Below the pieces are notes generated by a model. That model was given only the letters and a program-made list of their open reading frames with translations, was not told the DNA's origin and searched no databases. The translations under genes and the position numbers were made by a program. DNA of 35,567 nucleotides. It comes from Candidatus Thalassarchaeaceae archaeon. GTDB taxonomy: Archaea > Thermoplasmatota > Poseidoniia > Poseidoniales > Thalassarchaeaceae. Numbering within the stretch: the stretch's first letter is position 1; the number at the start of each line of letters is the position of its first letter. Of the stretch, positions 15,079 through 22,898 are shown piece after piece. The stretch covers positions 1-35,567 of the forward strand of contig JASLKH010000095.1 in NCBI GenBank assembly GCA_030747675.1, given 5' to 3'.

Positions 15079-17004
15079 TTATTCTTCTTCATCGGAGAAG
15101 GTTTTGCTTCCAATCCAAGTCATAGTTAGTAGGCCTCCAACACCAATTATAATCAAGCCCAAAATGAGAGATGATATTTCAACTGATTCTTCTGTTTCCG
15201 TTTCAGATATTTCTAGGTTCAAATGTTGGCACTCCATTTTTGAGACATCATGCTCGGCGAAGAATACATCACACTGAATGTTCTCAATTTCAGTATTCCG
15301 AAGAATGATATCAGCCAAACTTGTTGTTTTCAACTCAATTCGAACATCATCGAGTTCGATATCATTCTCATAGTATAGCGGATCACCATCCCTTAATCTT
15401 AGGAATTGGTCCCGAATAAGAGCATCCATGGTTTCACCAATAGCAGAATCCACTAAATGGTCTTCTGCTAGCATTCCAATAAGTGGGTCGATGTGACCAG
15501 GGTCATCGTTTCCATAGGCATTTGAAAGGCGATTGAATATTTCTGAATTACTAGTGATATTGGAGAAATTTGTGATATCTTCTAAGCCAAGATGTTCACG
15601 TATTGTGCCATAGTCAGCCAAACCATGGTCACGCCCTCGTTGGATGTCTATTGCACAAAGATCAGTTCCTCCAGCACCTGGGATTCCGAATAATTGATTA
15701 CGTAAATTATCACCATAATACACATCATTAGCGGGTTGTGTACTCATCGCCATACCTCGAATCAGAGGAGATATTCCTCCTTGCTCTGTAATGGGCTTAG
15801 TGGTCCAAAAACCTTCAGCTAAAGTCATGTGGCCAGCCGGAGTTCGATCCTCATTCGCTCGTAGAAATGTGTCCCCAATTTGACTATGACCCATTCTAAA
15901 ACCAACAGTTGCAAATGCATTTGTCACAGTTGAATTAATACTCGCATTATATTCAGAATAGGGTTCCAAAGTCACTCCTAAACTGGGCAAGAATTCTTCG
16001 TAGGTAATTGCTTGAATCTGTGCGGCAATTAGTTTTCTAGCACGTTGGTATATTTGTTCATCACTCCAGCCGGGGTTTCTTTCCCCGATTTCTTCAGCTA
16101 ATCGGTTATGCTCGCGTAAGAACAGTACATGAATGGCCATGAGGGCTATGTGTTCGTTCGCTCTTGAGTCACCAGCAACAAACCGGACATCTGCGCTAAA
16201 TCCAGCAAAAGACATTCCTGGTGCAGATGAATCATCACTATCGGCAATCGGAAGTAAATCCCCTTCCTCCCAATCACTTACTTTCATTTTACCATCTGAG
16301 AAAGTTCGAAGCCAATCAGAGCGGTTTTGATCTGACCCATATACTACACTTCCATCAATCCATGTTGTAATTGAATTGGGGTGCTCTCGGCCGATAACTG
16401 TTCCATTTTCATTGGTTTGGTTCTCATATAGCGACCGGAATACAAGTAATTTTCCAGGGGAGGGAAACTCCAGGTCGTCTTCAGGAATGTCGATATCAGC
16501 ATGTTCTGGAATTCCTGCTTCCCCAACACGACCGTTTTGGGTGAGGGTGAAATCGATTTCATGTGTGATAAATTGCCCCCAAAGCCAGTTGAAATCAGAC
16601 AAACCCCTTTCATCTGAAATGAATTGCTTCTCATCACAAATTTCATTGCTAATCATACGTGGATTTGGGAGGTCCGATAATCCCATCCAATTTGCTCCTT
16701 GATCATGTGTCGCTGGCGCAAGTCTCCCAAGTAAACTCCCCGCCGAACCTCGCATAGGTTCAGATTCGATTAAACCAATCCCATCCACAGGATATTTTGA
16801 TTCAGGAATTGTTTCACCAGCGACATACGTATCTGTAGTTTCAGCCTTAACAATGGCTGAAGCACTGGCAGGAGATATAATGATGAAAACCATGGCTATT
16901 GCTCCAAAGAGCGATATTGGGAACCCGGCAACACTCACTCTTCGCATCAATAGGACCTGATTGTGATTCACAAATAAATGGTTAGTTCGTTTCCATAGAT
17001 TCAA
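15079..17004 (-). CDS. Animal-type heme peroxidase, exported and C-terminally anchored
   Basis: 641 residues from ATG 17004; an inner ATG at 16947 (MRRVSV...) directly before the signal peptide is a good alternative and has a TATA-like element upstream. Peroxidase-cyclooxygenase superfamily motifs run in order: WGQFITHEIDFT with distal His148; VAGDSRANEHIALMAIH with catalytic Arg281 and Glu284; FLREHNRLAEE (296-306); ATVGFRMGHSQI with Arg370 and proximal His373; DIQRGRDHGLADYG (453-466). The Asp that precedes the distal His in myeloperoxidase and forms a heme ester is Thr147 here, while the other ester-forming Glu is kept. A transmembrane helix near 610-632 is followed by an acidic SDEEE tail. 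Such enzymes oxidise halides or organic substrates with H2O2; the substrate here is unknown. Confidence 0.93.
   Translation of the reverse strand: MNLWKRTNHLFVNHNQVLLMRRVSVAGFPISLFGAIAMVFIIISPASASAIVKAETTDTYVAGETIPESKYPVDGIGLIESEPMRGSAGSLLGRLAPATHDQGANWMGLSDLPNPRMISNEICDEKQFISDERGLSDFNWLWGQFITHEIDFTLTQNGRVGEAGIPEHADIDIPEDDLEFPSPGKLLVFRSLYENQTNENGTVIGREHPNSITTWIDGSVVYGSDQNRSDWLRTFSDGKMKVSDWEEGDLLPIADSDDSSAPGMSFAGFSADVRFVAGDSRANEHIALMAIHVLFLREHNRLAEEIGERNPGWSDEQIYQRARKLIAAQIQAITYEEFLPSLGVTLEPYSEYNASINSTVTNAFATVGFRMGHSQIGDTFLRANEDRTPAGHMTLAEGFWTTKPITEQGGISPLIRGMAMSTQPANDVYYGDNLRNQLFGIPGAGGTDLCAIDIQRGRDHGLADYGTIREHLGLEDITNFSNITSNSEIFNRLSNAYGNDDPGHIDPLIGMLAEDHLVDSAIGETMDALIRDQFLRLRDGDPLYYENDIELDDVRIELKTTSLADIILRNTEIENIQCDVFFAEHDVSKMECQHLNLEISETETEESVEISSLILGLIIIGVGGLLTMTWIGSKTFSDEEE
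16974..16979 (-). promoter_or_regulatory. TATA-like element for the inner peroxidase start
   Basis: ATTTAT on the minus strand lies 27-32 nt upstream of the ATG at 16947, close to archaeal TATA spacing for a leaderless transcript. It lies inside the coding region if translation begins at 17004, so it favours the inner start. Support is weak without transcript data. Confidence 0.35.
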
Positions 17005-17088
17005 GGCGAATGAGTGTTACACAACTTGTGCTCCAGCAGAGAAATGGTCAGAGTCCACACTCAAACCCTTTTCAAAGTGAGAGCGTTT

Positions 17089-17102
17089 CGGCCGGAAGGC
17101 CG
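17089..17102 (+). repeat. GC-rich inverted repeat abutting the endonuclease IV Shine-Dalgarno
   Basis: Arms cggcc (17089-17093) and ggccg (17098-17102) flank a GGAA loop. The right arm runs straight into GGAGG (17102-17106), which sits 7 nt before the ATG at 17114. A stem this close to the ribosome-binding site could tune initiation. Confidence 0.6.
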
Positions 17103-17113
17103 GAGGGACATAT

Positions 17114-18283
17114 ATGCCATTGAAACTAGGACCTGCCGGAGTTCCCCTTTCATGTAAAGGGCGAACAATTGTTGAAGGAATGGATGATATCACGGCTCTA
17201 GGGTTAGAAACCATGGAGATTCAAACTGTCCGTACAGTTGCTCCACATCACTTTGACCAATATTGGCAGGCAGGGATACTTTCTTGGAAAACAGATTTCG
17301 AAATGAACCTCCATGGTCCGTATTATGCTGAATTACTTGGAGATCGTCGAGAATTAAACAGAACTCTTTCAAAAATGGAAGCAAGTTTACAGGCGGCGAA
17401 GGTCATTAATGCAAGACACATCACATATCATGTGGGTCCATATGGTGATTTTAGTCGAGGAAAAGATGCTAATGAACACGTTGCCAATGTAATGGCAGGA
17501 GTTGTTGATCGTTGTGCCCAAATTTGGAACAACAAGGATGAGGAGGAAGATTATGCAGCCTTCCCCTGGGTTTTGGAGAACAGCCCTACTCTGATTGGTG
17601 TTGAAACCAGTGGGCGTCAGGAACTCTGGGGTTCATTGGAAGAGGTATTGGAAGTTACTAATCATGTTGAAGGAACAGTTCCAGTATTGAATCTTGCACA
17701 CATTCATGCACGGGGACATGGGCGACTACGAACGTCCGAGGATTTTGGTGAATTATTTGATCAAGTTCGTGAAACAATTGGTGGGAAGACATTCTATTGC
17801 CACTTCAGTGGCATTGAACATCGAATGGGTAACGCATTACATTATACTCAGATAAAGAAATCAGATTTGAAATTTGAACCATTAGCTGAATTCCTTGCTG
17901 AAGACGGAGACTGGTTAGATATCACCATGATTTCAGATTCACCTTTGTTAGAACATGATGCAATGTTCATGCTCCAGCAATGCGAGCGTGCAAAACACCG
18001 ACTATTCGAGAAGCGTGCTCGTGATGATCGTCGTAACAAACTTGCAATAGCTCAAGGAATTGATCCTGAGGAGCTCGCGGCACGTGAAGCAGAAGAACGT
18101 GCAAAGCGACTTGCTGCTGAAGGGAAGTCAGAAGAGCCTGCTAAAAAGCCTGAAGCGAAAGTCGAGAAAGTCGAAGAGAAAACTAAGAAAGAAACTGCCA
18201 AATCTACAAAGAAAGCAGCAACTAAGAAGAAGGATGAGCCAATGGATTTCTCCTCTGAAGACGACGACGATGATCTCTTTTGA
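17114..18283 (+). CDS. nfo: Endonuclease IV family (AP endonuclease, TIM barrel) with charged C-terminal tail
   Basis: 389 residues; about the first 285 form an endonuclease IV-like barrel that should cleave at abasic sites in DNA. Candidate metal ligands are His67 (NLHGPYY), His106 (YHVGPYG), Glu164 (GVETSG), His196 (NLAHIHARGHG) and a His in YCHFSGIE. Two usual acidic ligands differ: the Asp preceding the conserved His is Asn193, and the late Glu in SESP is Asp in SDSPLLEHDA. The last 100 or so residues are a Lys/Glu/Ala-rich low-complexity tail ending in DDDDDLF, not part of the bacterial enzyme. A GGAGG Shine-Dalgarno precedes the ATG. tRNA-Phe follows on the same strand. Confidence 0.87.
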   Translation: MPLKLGPAGVPLSCKGRTIVEGMDDITALGLETMEIQTVRTVAPHHFDQYWQAGILSWKTDFEMNLHGPYYAELLGDRRELNRTLSKMEASLQAAKVINARHITYHVGPYGDFSRGKDANEHVANVMAGVVDRCAQIWNNKDEEEDYAAFPWVLENSPTLIGVETSGRQELWGSLEEVLEVTNHVEGTVPVLNLAHIHARGHGRLRTSEDFGELFDQVRETIGGKTFYCHFSGIEHRMGNALHYTQIKKSDLKFEPLAEFLAEDGDWLDITMISDSPLLEHDAMFMLQQCERAKHRLFEKRARDDRRNKLAIAQGIDPEELAAREAEERAKRLAAEGKSEEPAKKPEAKVEKVEEKTKKETAKSTKKAATKKKDEPMDFSSEDDDDDLF

Positions 18284-18319
18284 TTGCTATTGCTTCCTTC
18301 CGAAAGTGTTGATAACACA

Positions 18320-18332
18320 GGGCCGGTGGCCC
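18320..18332 (+). repeat. Short GC-rich inverted repeat upstream of tRNA-Phe
   Basis: Arms gggcc (18320-18324) and ggccc (18328-18332) flank a GGT loop, 10 nt before the mature tRNA 5' end and 37 nt after the endonuclease stop codon. It may help define the precursor 5' leader for RNase P, or separate the mRNA from the tRNA. Confidence 0.5.
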
Positions 18333-18342
18333 GGTCACCCAT

Positions 18343-18418
18343 GCGGTGGTAACTCAGCTGGGAGAGTGCCAGACTGAAGATCTGGAAGTCGCCGGTTCAA
18401 GCCCGGCCCACCGCACCA
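18343..18418 (+). tRNA. tRNA-Phe (anticodon GAA), CCA encoded
   Basis: A complete 76-nt cloverleaf. The acceptor stem GCGGTGG/CCACCGC is perfect. The D stem is ACTC/GAGT with loop AGCTGGGA. The anticodon stem CCAGA/TCTGG encloses loop CTGAAGA, giving anticodon GAA. A 5-nt variable loop and the T arm GCCGG-TTCAAGC-CCGGC follow. The discriminator base is A and the 3' CCA is genome-encoded. There is no intron. The last A of CCA is immediately followed by the stop codon of the convergent gene on the other strand. No clear TATA box precedes it, so it may be co-transcribed with the endonuclease gene. Confidence 0.97.
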
Positions 18419-19303
18419 TCATTCCTTTTTCCCAAAGCGAATGGCAACTGCTAGAATTACCAGAAGCGTGACTGGTAAATTTGCCGCGGGCAAAATATTC
18501 GAGACACTACCTGCCTCTTCAGCCGGATGAACTTTGATTCCAGATACTGAAAATTGTTGATTTATAGTTCCTTCACTGTGTATTGAAAAATCACTAGTCA
18601 CAGTTAATTGGAAGTTGAAATGGGCTATTTCGCCATTCAAATTAGAGGGGGATTCAACAATCACATGGATTCTTTCTGGCGGAGCCATACTATCAATTTC
18701 TATCGAAGTAATTGGAAGATAAATTCCCCAATCACTCATTGCTAAATATCCAGAATCAGTAGATATCAAGAATTTATCTCTAGCATTTCCATCATTATAA
18801 ATTTTGAATTCAAGAGTATAATTCTGATTAGTTTCCATTTCAACAATTGGCGTATCAGTCTCCACTCTAAAGCTACTATATTGTGCAATTATAACAAGAA
18901 CACTAACACTTCTGGATTCACATGTTAGACAAGGGACTCCATTGGCAGTAGTTACAGTGGCTGAAATCGTTGCTTGCCGAGCCCCCTCAGGCATTGCAAT
19001 ATCTCCTCGAAAGAGCACTTCAAATGTTACAGAATCACCGGCAGGAACTGTAATTGAATCGGGTGCAGAGTATGCCAAGCCTGAAGCAGTTACTTGAATA
19101 TCAACATCCTCAAGATACACCGTAGGATTTTCAGCAGTGCAGTAGGCAGTAGTGATTCTGGTGGCTTCAGGGTATACATGCATTGGAGATGGTTGTTCGC
19201 AAGTGACATTGACATCGGGATTAAATTGACCTTCTGCTGGAGGTGAAAATTGCACTATGGTTGTAAAGAAGAGCAGTGAAAATAATACAACTGCTATTCG
19301 CAT
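18419..19303 (-). CDS. Exported, membrane-anchored NEW3/CARDB-like beta-sandwich protein
   Basis: 294 residues. An N-terminal signal peptide (IAVVLFSLLFFTTIVQF) is followed by about 240 residues of predicted beta structure, a C-terminal helix (about 272-289) and a short basic end, so the bulk is extracellular. The segment LEFKIYNDGNARDKFLIS near residues 169-186 is typical of NEW3/COG1470-type Ig-like domains found in archaeal surface proteins. Four cysteines, including a CLTC pair, may form disulfides. The function is unknown; surface or adhesion-related is an inference. Its stop codon abuts the 3' CCA of tRNA-Phe. Confidence 0.8.
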   Translation of the reverse strand: MRIAVVLFSLLFFTTIVQFSPPAEGQFNPDVNVTCEQPSPMHVYPEATRITTAYCTAENPTVYLEDVDIQVTASGLAYSAPDSITVPAGDSVTFEVLFRGDIAMPEGARQATISATVTTANGVPCLTCESRSVSVLVIIAQYSSFRVETDTPIVEMETNQNYTLEFKIYNDGNARDKFLISTDSGYLAMSDWGIYLPITSIEIDSMAPPERIHVIVESPSNLNGEIAHFNFQLTVTSDFSIHSEGTINQQFSVSGIKVHPAEEAGSVSNILPAANLPVTLLVILAVAIRFGKKE

Positions 19304-19343
19304 GCTTGATGCTAACTTTAATGTGTCAAAACCTTTGGCCCTG

Positions 19344-20168
19344 TTACTTCACATTTTCAAGAGCATCTTGTTGAATTGCATACAATCTTGCTAATCCAGA
19401 TTCAGCCATATCCATGAGATTATTCAATTGTTCTCTTGAATACGTGGCCTCTTCACCAGTTGCTTGAATTTCTACTAAGTTTCCATCTGAGGTACCAATG
19501 ACATTCATGTCTACATCAGCGTTTGAATCAAGGATGTAATCTAAATCCAGGTACACATCTTCACCCAATAGGCCGACACTAATTGCGGCAACATTAGTGG
19601 GCATAACTGCACCTTCATGTGCGGTCATTTCTTCAGCACTCAATTGACGAGCAGCCCATTCTTTTCCTGCATCGGCGGGCTTTCGATCTGCAACTGGTAA
19701 GCACAACCCTTGTTCAATTAGCCTACGCACTCCAAGTCGCAATGCAATCATTGCTGCAGTAATAGATGCACAACGTGTCCCTCCATCTGCATTCAAGATG
19801 TCACAATCTATCGTTAGGCTATGTGGACCTAGTTCTTCCAAATTGATTCCTGCACGTAAACTTCGAGCAACTAGACGCTCAATTTCGTATGTTCTCCCTT
19901 TCGCCCCTCTTCGTTCACGTTGGAAACGAGAATCAGTGGAGCCTGGCAGGAGGCTATATTCTGCATTGACCCATCCTTTGGTAGCGTCACGTGGAAACCA
20001 GCGCGGTAGATTACGTGCACGCGTGCAGCATGCTAGAACCACAGTGTCACCTTGTTTGTAGAGAACGCTTGCTAAAGCATTGGGAGTGAAGTTGAGTTCG
20101 ATTTCAACATCTCTCATCTCATTTTTTTCTCGTGTGAGTTTCAACTCGGCTTCTTTGAACTTGGCCAT
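19344..20168 (-). CDS. rph: RNase PH, bacterial type
   Basis: 274 residues of the RNase PH/PNPase fold, resembling bacterial RNase PH more than archaeal exosome Rrp41. Diagnostic stretches are KGWVNAEYSLLPGSTDSR (64-81), RGAKGRTYEIERLVARSLRA (87-106), DCDILNADGGTRCASITAA (121-139), with GTR 130-132 as the phosphate site, and DLDYILDSNADVDMNV (208-223), carrying the catalytic Asp residues. The enzyme removes 3'-terminal nucleotides of tRNA by phosphorolysis. About 35 extra residues (156-192) before MPTNVAAISVG look like an insertion or an enlarged loop, and the usual N-terminal RPDGR motif is missing. It sits between mogA and the exported NEW3 protein gene on one strand. Confidence 0.88.
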   Translation of the reverse strand: MAKFKEAELKLTREKNEMRDVEIELNFTPNALASVLYKQGDTVVLACCTRARNLPRWFPRDATKGWVNAEYSLLPGSTDSRFQRERRGAKGRTYEIERLVARSLRAGINLEELGPHSLTIDCDILNADGGTRCASITAAMIALRLGVRRLIEQGLCLPVADRKPADAGKEWAARQLSAEEMTAHEGAVMPTNVAAISVGLLGEDVYLDLDYILDSNADVDMNVIGTSDGNLVEIQATGEEATYSREQLNNLMDMAESGLARLYAIQQDALENVK

Positions 20169-20186
20169 GGTCTGCCGACCGGGGCT

Positions 20187-20741
20187 TCATCTTTGAATCG
20201 TGCGGCGGGCATGTGGTGGCCTCCAAGCCGCCCATGGGCCCTCAGTAGTCTCAATGTAAGGCCCTCCAATCAAATCAACGCAGTATGGAACTGCAGCCCA
20301 AATCTCATCGATTGTTTCGCGAATTGATCTTGGTGAACCTGGCAAATTGAGAATCAATGTTGAATCTCTTACTCCAGCAGTTTGCCTTGATAGGATTGCT
20401 GTAGGTACGTGCCGTAAAGAGATAGCACGCATTTTCTCCCCAAAGCCTGGTAGAATTTTTTGGCAAACAACTTCAGTCGCTTCAGGAGTTACATCTCGGG
20501 GAGCTGGCCCAGTTCCTCCAGTTGTAATAATAACGGCGCATCCTAAATTACATAATTCAATCAGAGAATTTTCTATCACACTTTGTTCATCCTTCACGAT
20601 TTTTCTTTCAATCCGAAATACTGAATCAATAGCCTCTTGCAGAAAACTTTCGATGGCCGGTCCGCTAATATCCTCATAAGTTCCTTCACTGGCACGATCG
20701 GATGCGGTGAGCACACCGAAGATTATCTCATCATTGGCCAC
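20187..20741 (-). CDS. mogA: Molybdopterin adenylyltransferase (MogA)
   Basis: 184 residues closely following the MogA pattern: SDRASEGTYEDISGPAI (14-30), the MPT/ATP-binding TTGGTGPAPRDVTPEAT (73-89), PGFGEKMRAISLRHVPTAILSR (98-119) and VPYCVDLIGGPYIET near the end. MogA adenylates molybdopterin before metal insertion by MoeA. The C-terminal WRPPHARR is also MogA-like, which separates it from MoaB. It begins with GTG at 20741. The closest neighbours are the K+ channel gene upstream (31 nt) and rph downstream (18 nt), so any operon logic is not obvious. Confidence 0.93.
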   Translation of the reverse strand: MANDEIIFGVLTASDRASEGTYEDISGPAIESFLQEAIDSVFRIERKIVKDEQSVIENSLIELCNLGCAVIITTGGTGPAPRDVTPEATEVVCQKILPGFGEKMRAISLRHVPTAILSRQTAGVRDSTLILNLPGSPRSIRETIDEIWAAVPYCVDLIGGPYIETTEGPWAAWRPPHARRTIQR

Positions 20742-20772
20742 GGTGCTGCGAGAGAATGCCCACTAAGAAGCC

Positions 20773-21747
20773 TCACTCTTCCTCATTTTCCGTTGAAAGT
20801 GCTTCCCGAGCAATCGTTCTTCTCATTTTCCGCTCATCACGCGGTAGTGGATTTCTTGATTCGATTTCATTTGAGCGGACCGATCCGGGCACCTTCCCAT
20901 TGAGGATGAATCCCTTTGCATCATGGAATTCAGTAGCTGTAAGCCACCCGTCACGACGCATATCTGCAAGTCTTTCTAGCCGTTCAATCATTTGTATTGT
21001 ATCGATATTCGATACATCATCCATTTTCTGATTTTTCCGACCTCTAGCCCATATCAATTGCGACAACGTCGCAGTTAGTAAACCGTATAGAGCAATACCT
21101 GTGAACATCAGAAAAATTGCTACTACTCTACCTCCTGTTGTTACAGGTGCATAGTCACCGTAACCAACTGTAGTTGCTGTTGTAATCGCCCACCACATAG
21201 ATTGCGGAAGCGTTGTGATACAAGTTTCTCCACAAGCGTCGGCTGTTGCTTGTTGTTCGAAAAGAAATGCGATGAAACCACCTGCAAAACCAATTGCAGT
21301 GACTACGAAAAGAAGGTGTTGAATCTGTCTTTGGACAGGAGAATCTTCACTTGTTTCGTGAAGCCCGAGAAGGTTTGTGGCCAAAGAATAAACCTTTGTC
21401 AGATGCACTAATCTAAGAAGAACAATAACACTAATTTGGGGTATTGCTGCTAGAATAACTGGCGTTAATCCAAGAACTCCCCAACTTTGGGCGCGCCACC
21501 ATTCAGAACGATCATCGGTGGTGGAAAGATCAGTTGCTAATTCAGCAATAAAGAAGCCGACAATTAGCAAGTCAAGAATAGAGATAATCCAGAATAATGT
21601 GGGATTGGTATTGACGAGGTCTTCTTGAATAACAAAGATGACGATTCCAATTGAAATAAGAGAGAATATGAGTTCAAGGTTTTCAACACGAACCCAGTTT
21701 GACCACCAGAAGGTTTTGTCCTCGGTGACAACATCATCCTCGGACAT
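20773..21747 (-). CDS. Potassium channel, voltage-gated-like, with SHOCT-like C-terminus
   Basis: 324 residues. Four N-terminal helices (about 25-42, 51-71, 90-105, 105-125) form a voltage-sensor-like region, although the fourth has few basic residues (LRLVHLTKVY), so strong voltage gating is doubtful. A pore module follows: a helix at 146-163, the selectivity filter TVGYGD (193-198) and an inner helix near 208-232. The cytoplasmic tail holds IERLERLADMRRDGWLTATEF (about 254-274), which resembles a SHOCT domain, and ends in acidic NEEE. The expected role is K+ conductance across the cytoplasmic membrane. No ligand-binding RCK domain is present. Confidence 0.9.
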   Translation of the reverse strand: MSEDDVVTEDKTFWWSNWVRVENLELIFSLISIGIVIFVIQEDLVNTNPTLFWIISILDLLIVGFFIAELATDLSTTDDRSEWWRAQSWGVLGLTPVILAAIPQISVIVLLRLVHLTKVYSLATNLLGLHETSEDSPVQRQIQHLLFVVTAIGFAGGFIAFLFEQQATADACGETCITTLPQSMWWAITTATTVGYGDYAPVTTGGRVVAIFLMFTGIALYGLLTATLSQLIWARGRKNQKMDDVSNIDTIQMIERLERLADMRRDGWLTATEFHDAKGFILNGKVPGSVRSNEIESRNPLPRDERKMRRTIAREALSTENEEE

Positions 21748-21821
21748 GAATTGGTCAACGAAAAGGAGGAGTTCTTGAGTGTTCGGTGTCCCTTAGAGGT
21801 TGGGTGCCGATTATTCAGAAT

Positions 21822-22898
21822 TCATGCATCGTCGAGAGATTCCTCATCAACGACTTCTTCTTCTTCAGGATCAAGTGATGTATGTTCCTCTTGAGATCTT
21901 TTCCACCTACTTTTTGAGCAGAGTACGATGTTAGCAATTGGGTCGCCAGTCCGGACGAGAGGATTGACCGCTAAACCTATGATAATTCCAGTTCTAGGGC
22001 TTACAACAGTCTGTGTACTAGCTCCAAAGGGGTCAGTTACATGTGCGATAACGTCTCCTTTTGTGACATGGTCTCCAGGAGACACCATTGAGTGCAATAG
22101 CCCCCCTCCTTCTGCTCGAGCCCATTTTGAACGTCTTACAAGCATCCGTACTGCTGGCATACGAGTATCTCTTGTAATCATGCCAATGCCTGACATCACA
22201 TTGAGTACCCCTTCAATTCCTGAATGTACTGCTTCAAGTTCAAATCGATGAGCACTACCTGCCTCCAGAAGGATGGCCGGTGTACCTGCATTTGTTGCTT
22301 CTTTACGGAGAGACCCTTCAGGTCCTTTTGAGTGTAGAATAATACGGGTTCCGAAAGACCTAGCCAGAGTCATTGCTTCAGAGTTATCAAAATCTGCGCG
22401 AATATGTGGCAGATTCGTTCTTGATTGTGGAGCCGAATGCAAGTCGATTAGGTAATCTGAATTTTTCACTACACTTGCAAATAATTCATGAGCGATGCGT
22501 TGAGATTGATTACCGCCTACTTTACCAGGAAATAGTCGATTAATATCTCTGTTATCTGGTGCTTCCCGCTGTTGTAACAACATGCCTTCTATGTTTACGA
22601 CTGGTACACAAATCAGCGTACCAGACATTTCTGAGAGCGAGATAAAATCATCATCGGTCCCTGCAATATGGTCGTCTCCATGAATTAGGTGGTGAACAAC
22701 AGATACCCCGTTCAATTCGTCACCATGAACACCTGCTACCAGTGCTAAAACAGGACCTGGTTTTTCCCCATTCATAATGTATACAGGTATATTACGGTCA
22801 TTTCCAGCAGGTCCTTCTCCCAATTCCAATTGTGTCTTTACACGCCCTCCCGGTTCAACTTCAACTCCTAAAAAATTAAAATTTCCCCGGCCGGTCAT
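21822..22898 (-). CDS. Succinylglutamate desuccinylase/aspartoacylase-family zinc hydrolase
   Basis: 358 residues of the M14-related AstE/AspA family. The zinc motif GVHGDE lies near residues 57-62, DNRDINRLFPG near 115-125, and DLHSAP near 152-157 supplies the third zinc ligand. LLEAGSAHRFE near 213-223 contains a candidate catalytic Glu. The C-terminal beta domain (PGDHVTKGDVIAHVTDPFG) resembles the biotinyl-like barrel seen in this family. These enzymes hydrolyse N-acyl amino acids; the substrate is not evident. The protein ends in a long acidic tail (DPEEEEVVDEESLDDA). It starts the minus-strand run, divergent from the RPA gene across 235 nt. Confidence 0.88.
   Translation of the reverse strand: MTGRGNFNFLGVEVEPGGRVKTQLELGEGPAGNDRNIPVYIMNGEKPGPVLALVAGVHGDELNGVSVVHHLIHGDDHIAGTDDDFISLSEMSGTLICVPVVNIEGMLLQQREAPDNRDINRLFPGKVGGNQSQRIAHELFASVVKNSDYLIDLHSAPQSRTNLPHIRADFDNSEAMTLARSFGTRIILHSKGPEGSLRKEATNAGTPAILLEAGSAHRFELEAVHSGIEGVLNVMSGIGMITRDTRMPAVRMLVRRSKWARAEGGGLLHSMVSPGDHVTKGDVIAHVTDPFGASTQTVVSPRTGIIIGLAVNPLVRTGDPIANIVLCSKSRWKRSQEEHTSLDPEEEEVVDEESLDDA

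Noticed and set aside
18052-18342. Minus-strand frame opposite the endonuclease IV tail
   Set aside because: It is the antisense of a Lys/Glu/Ala low-complexity region; its Ser/Phe/Ala repetition is a by-product.
19344-20168. Assignment as archaeal exosome Rrp41
   Set aside because: The GWVNAEYSLLPGSTDSR and DSNADVDMN blocks follow bacterial RNase PH rather than Rrp41.
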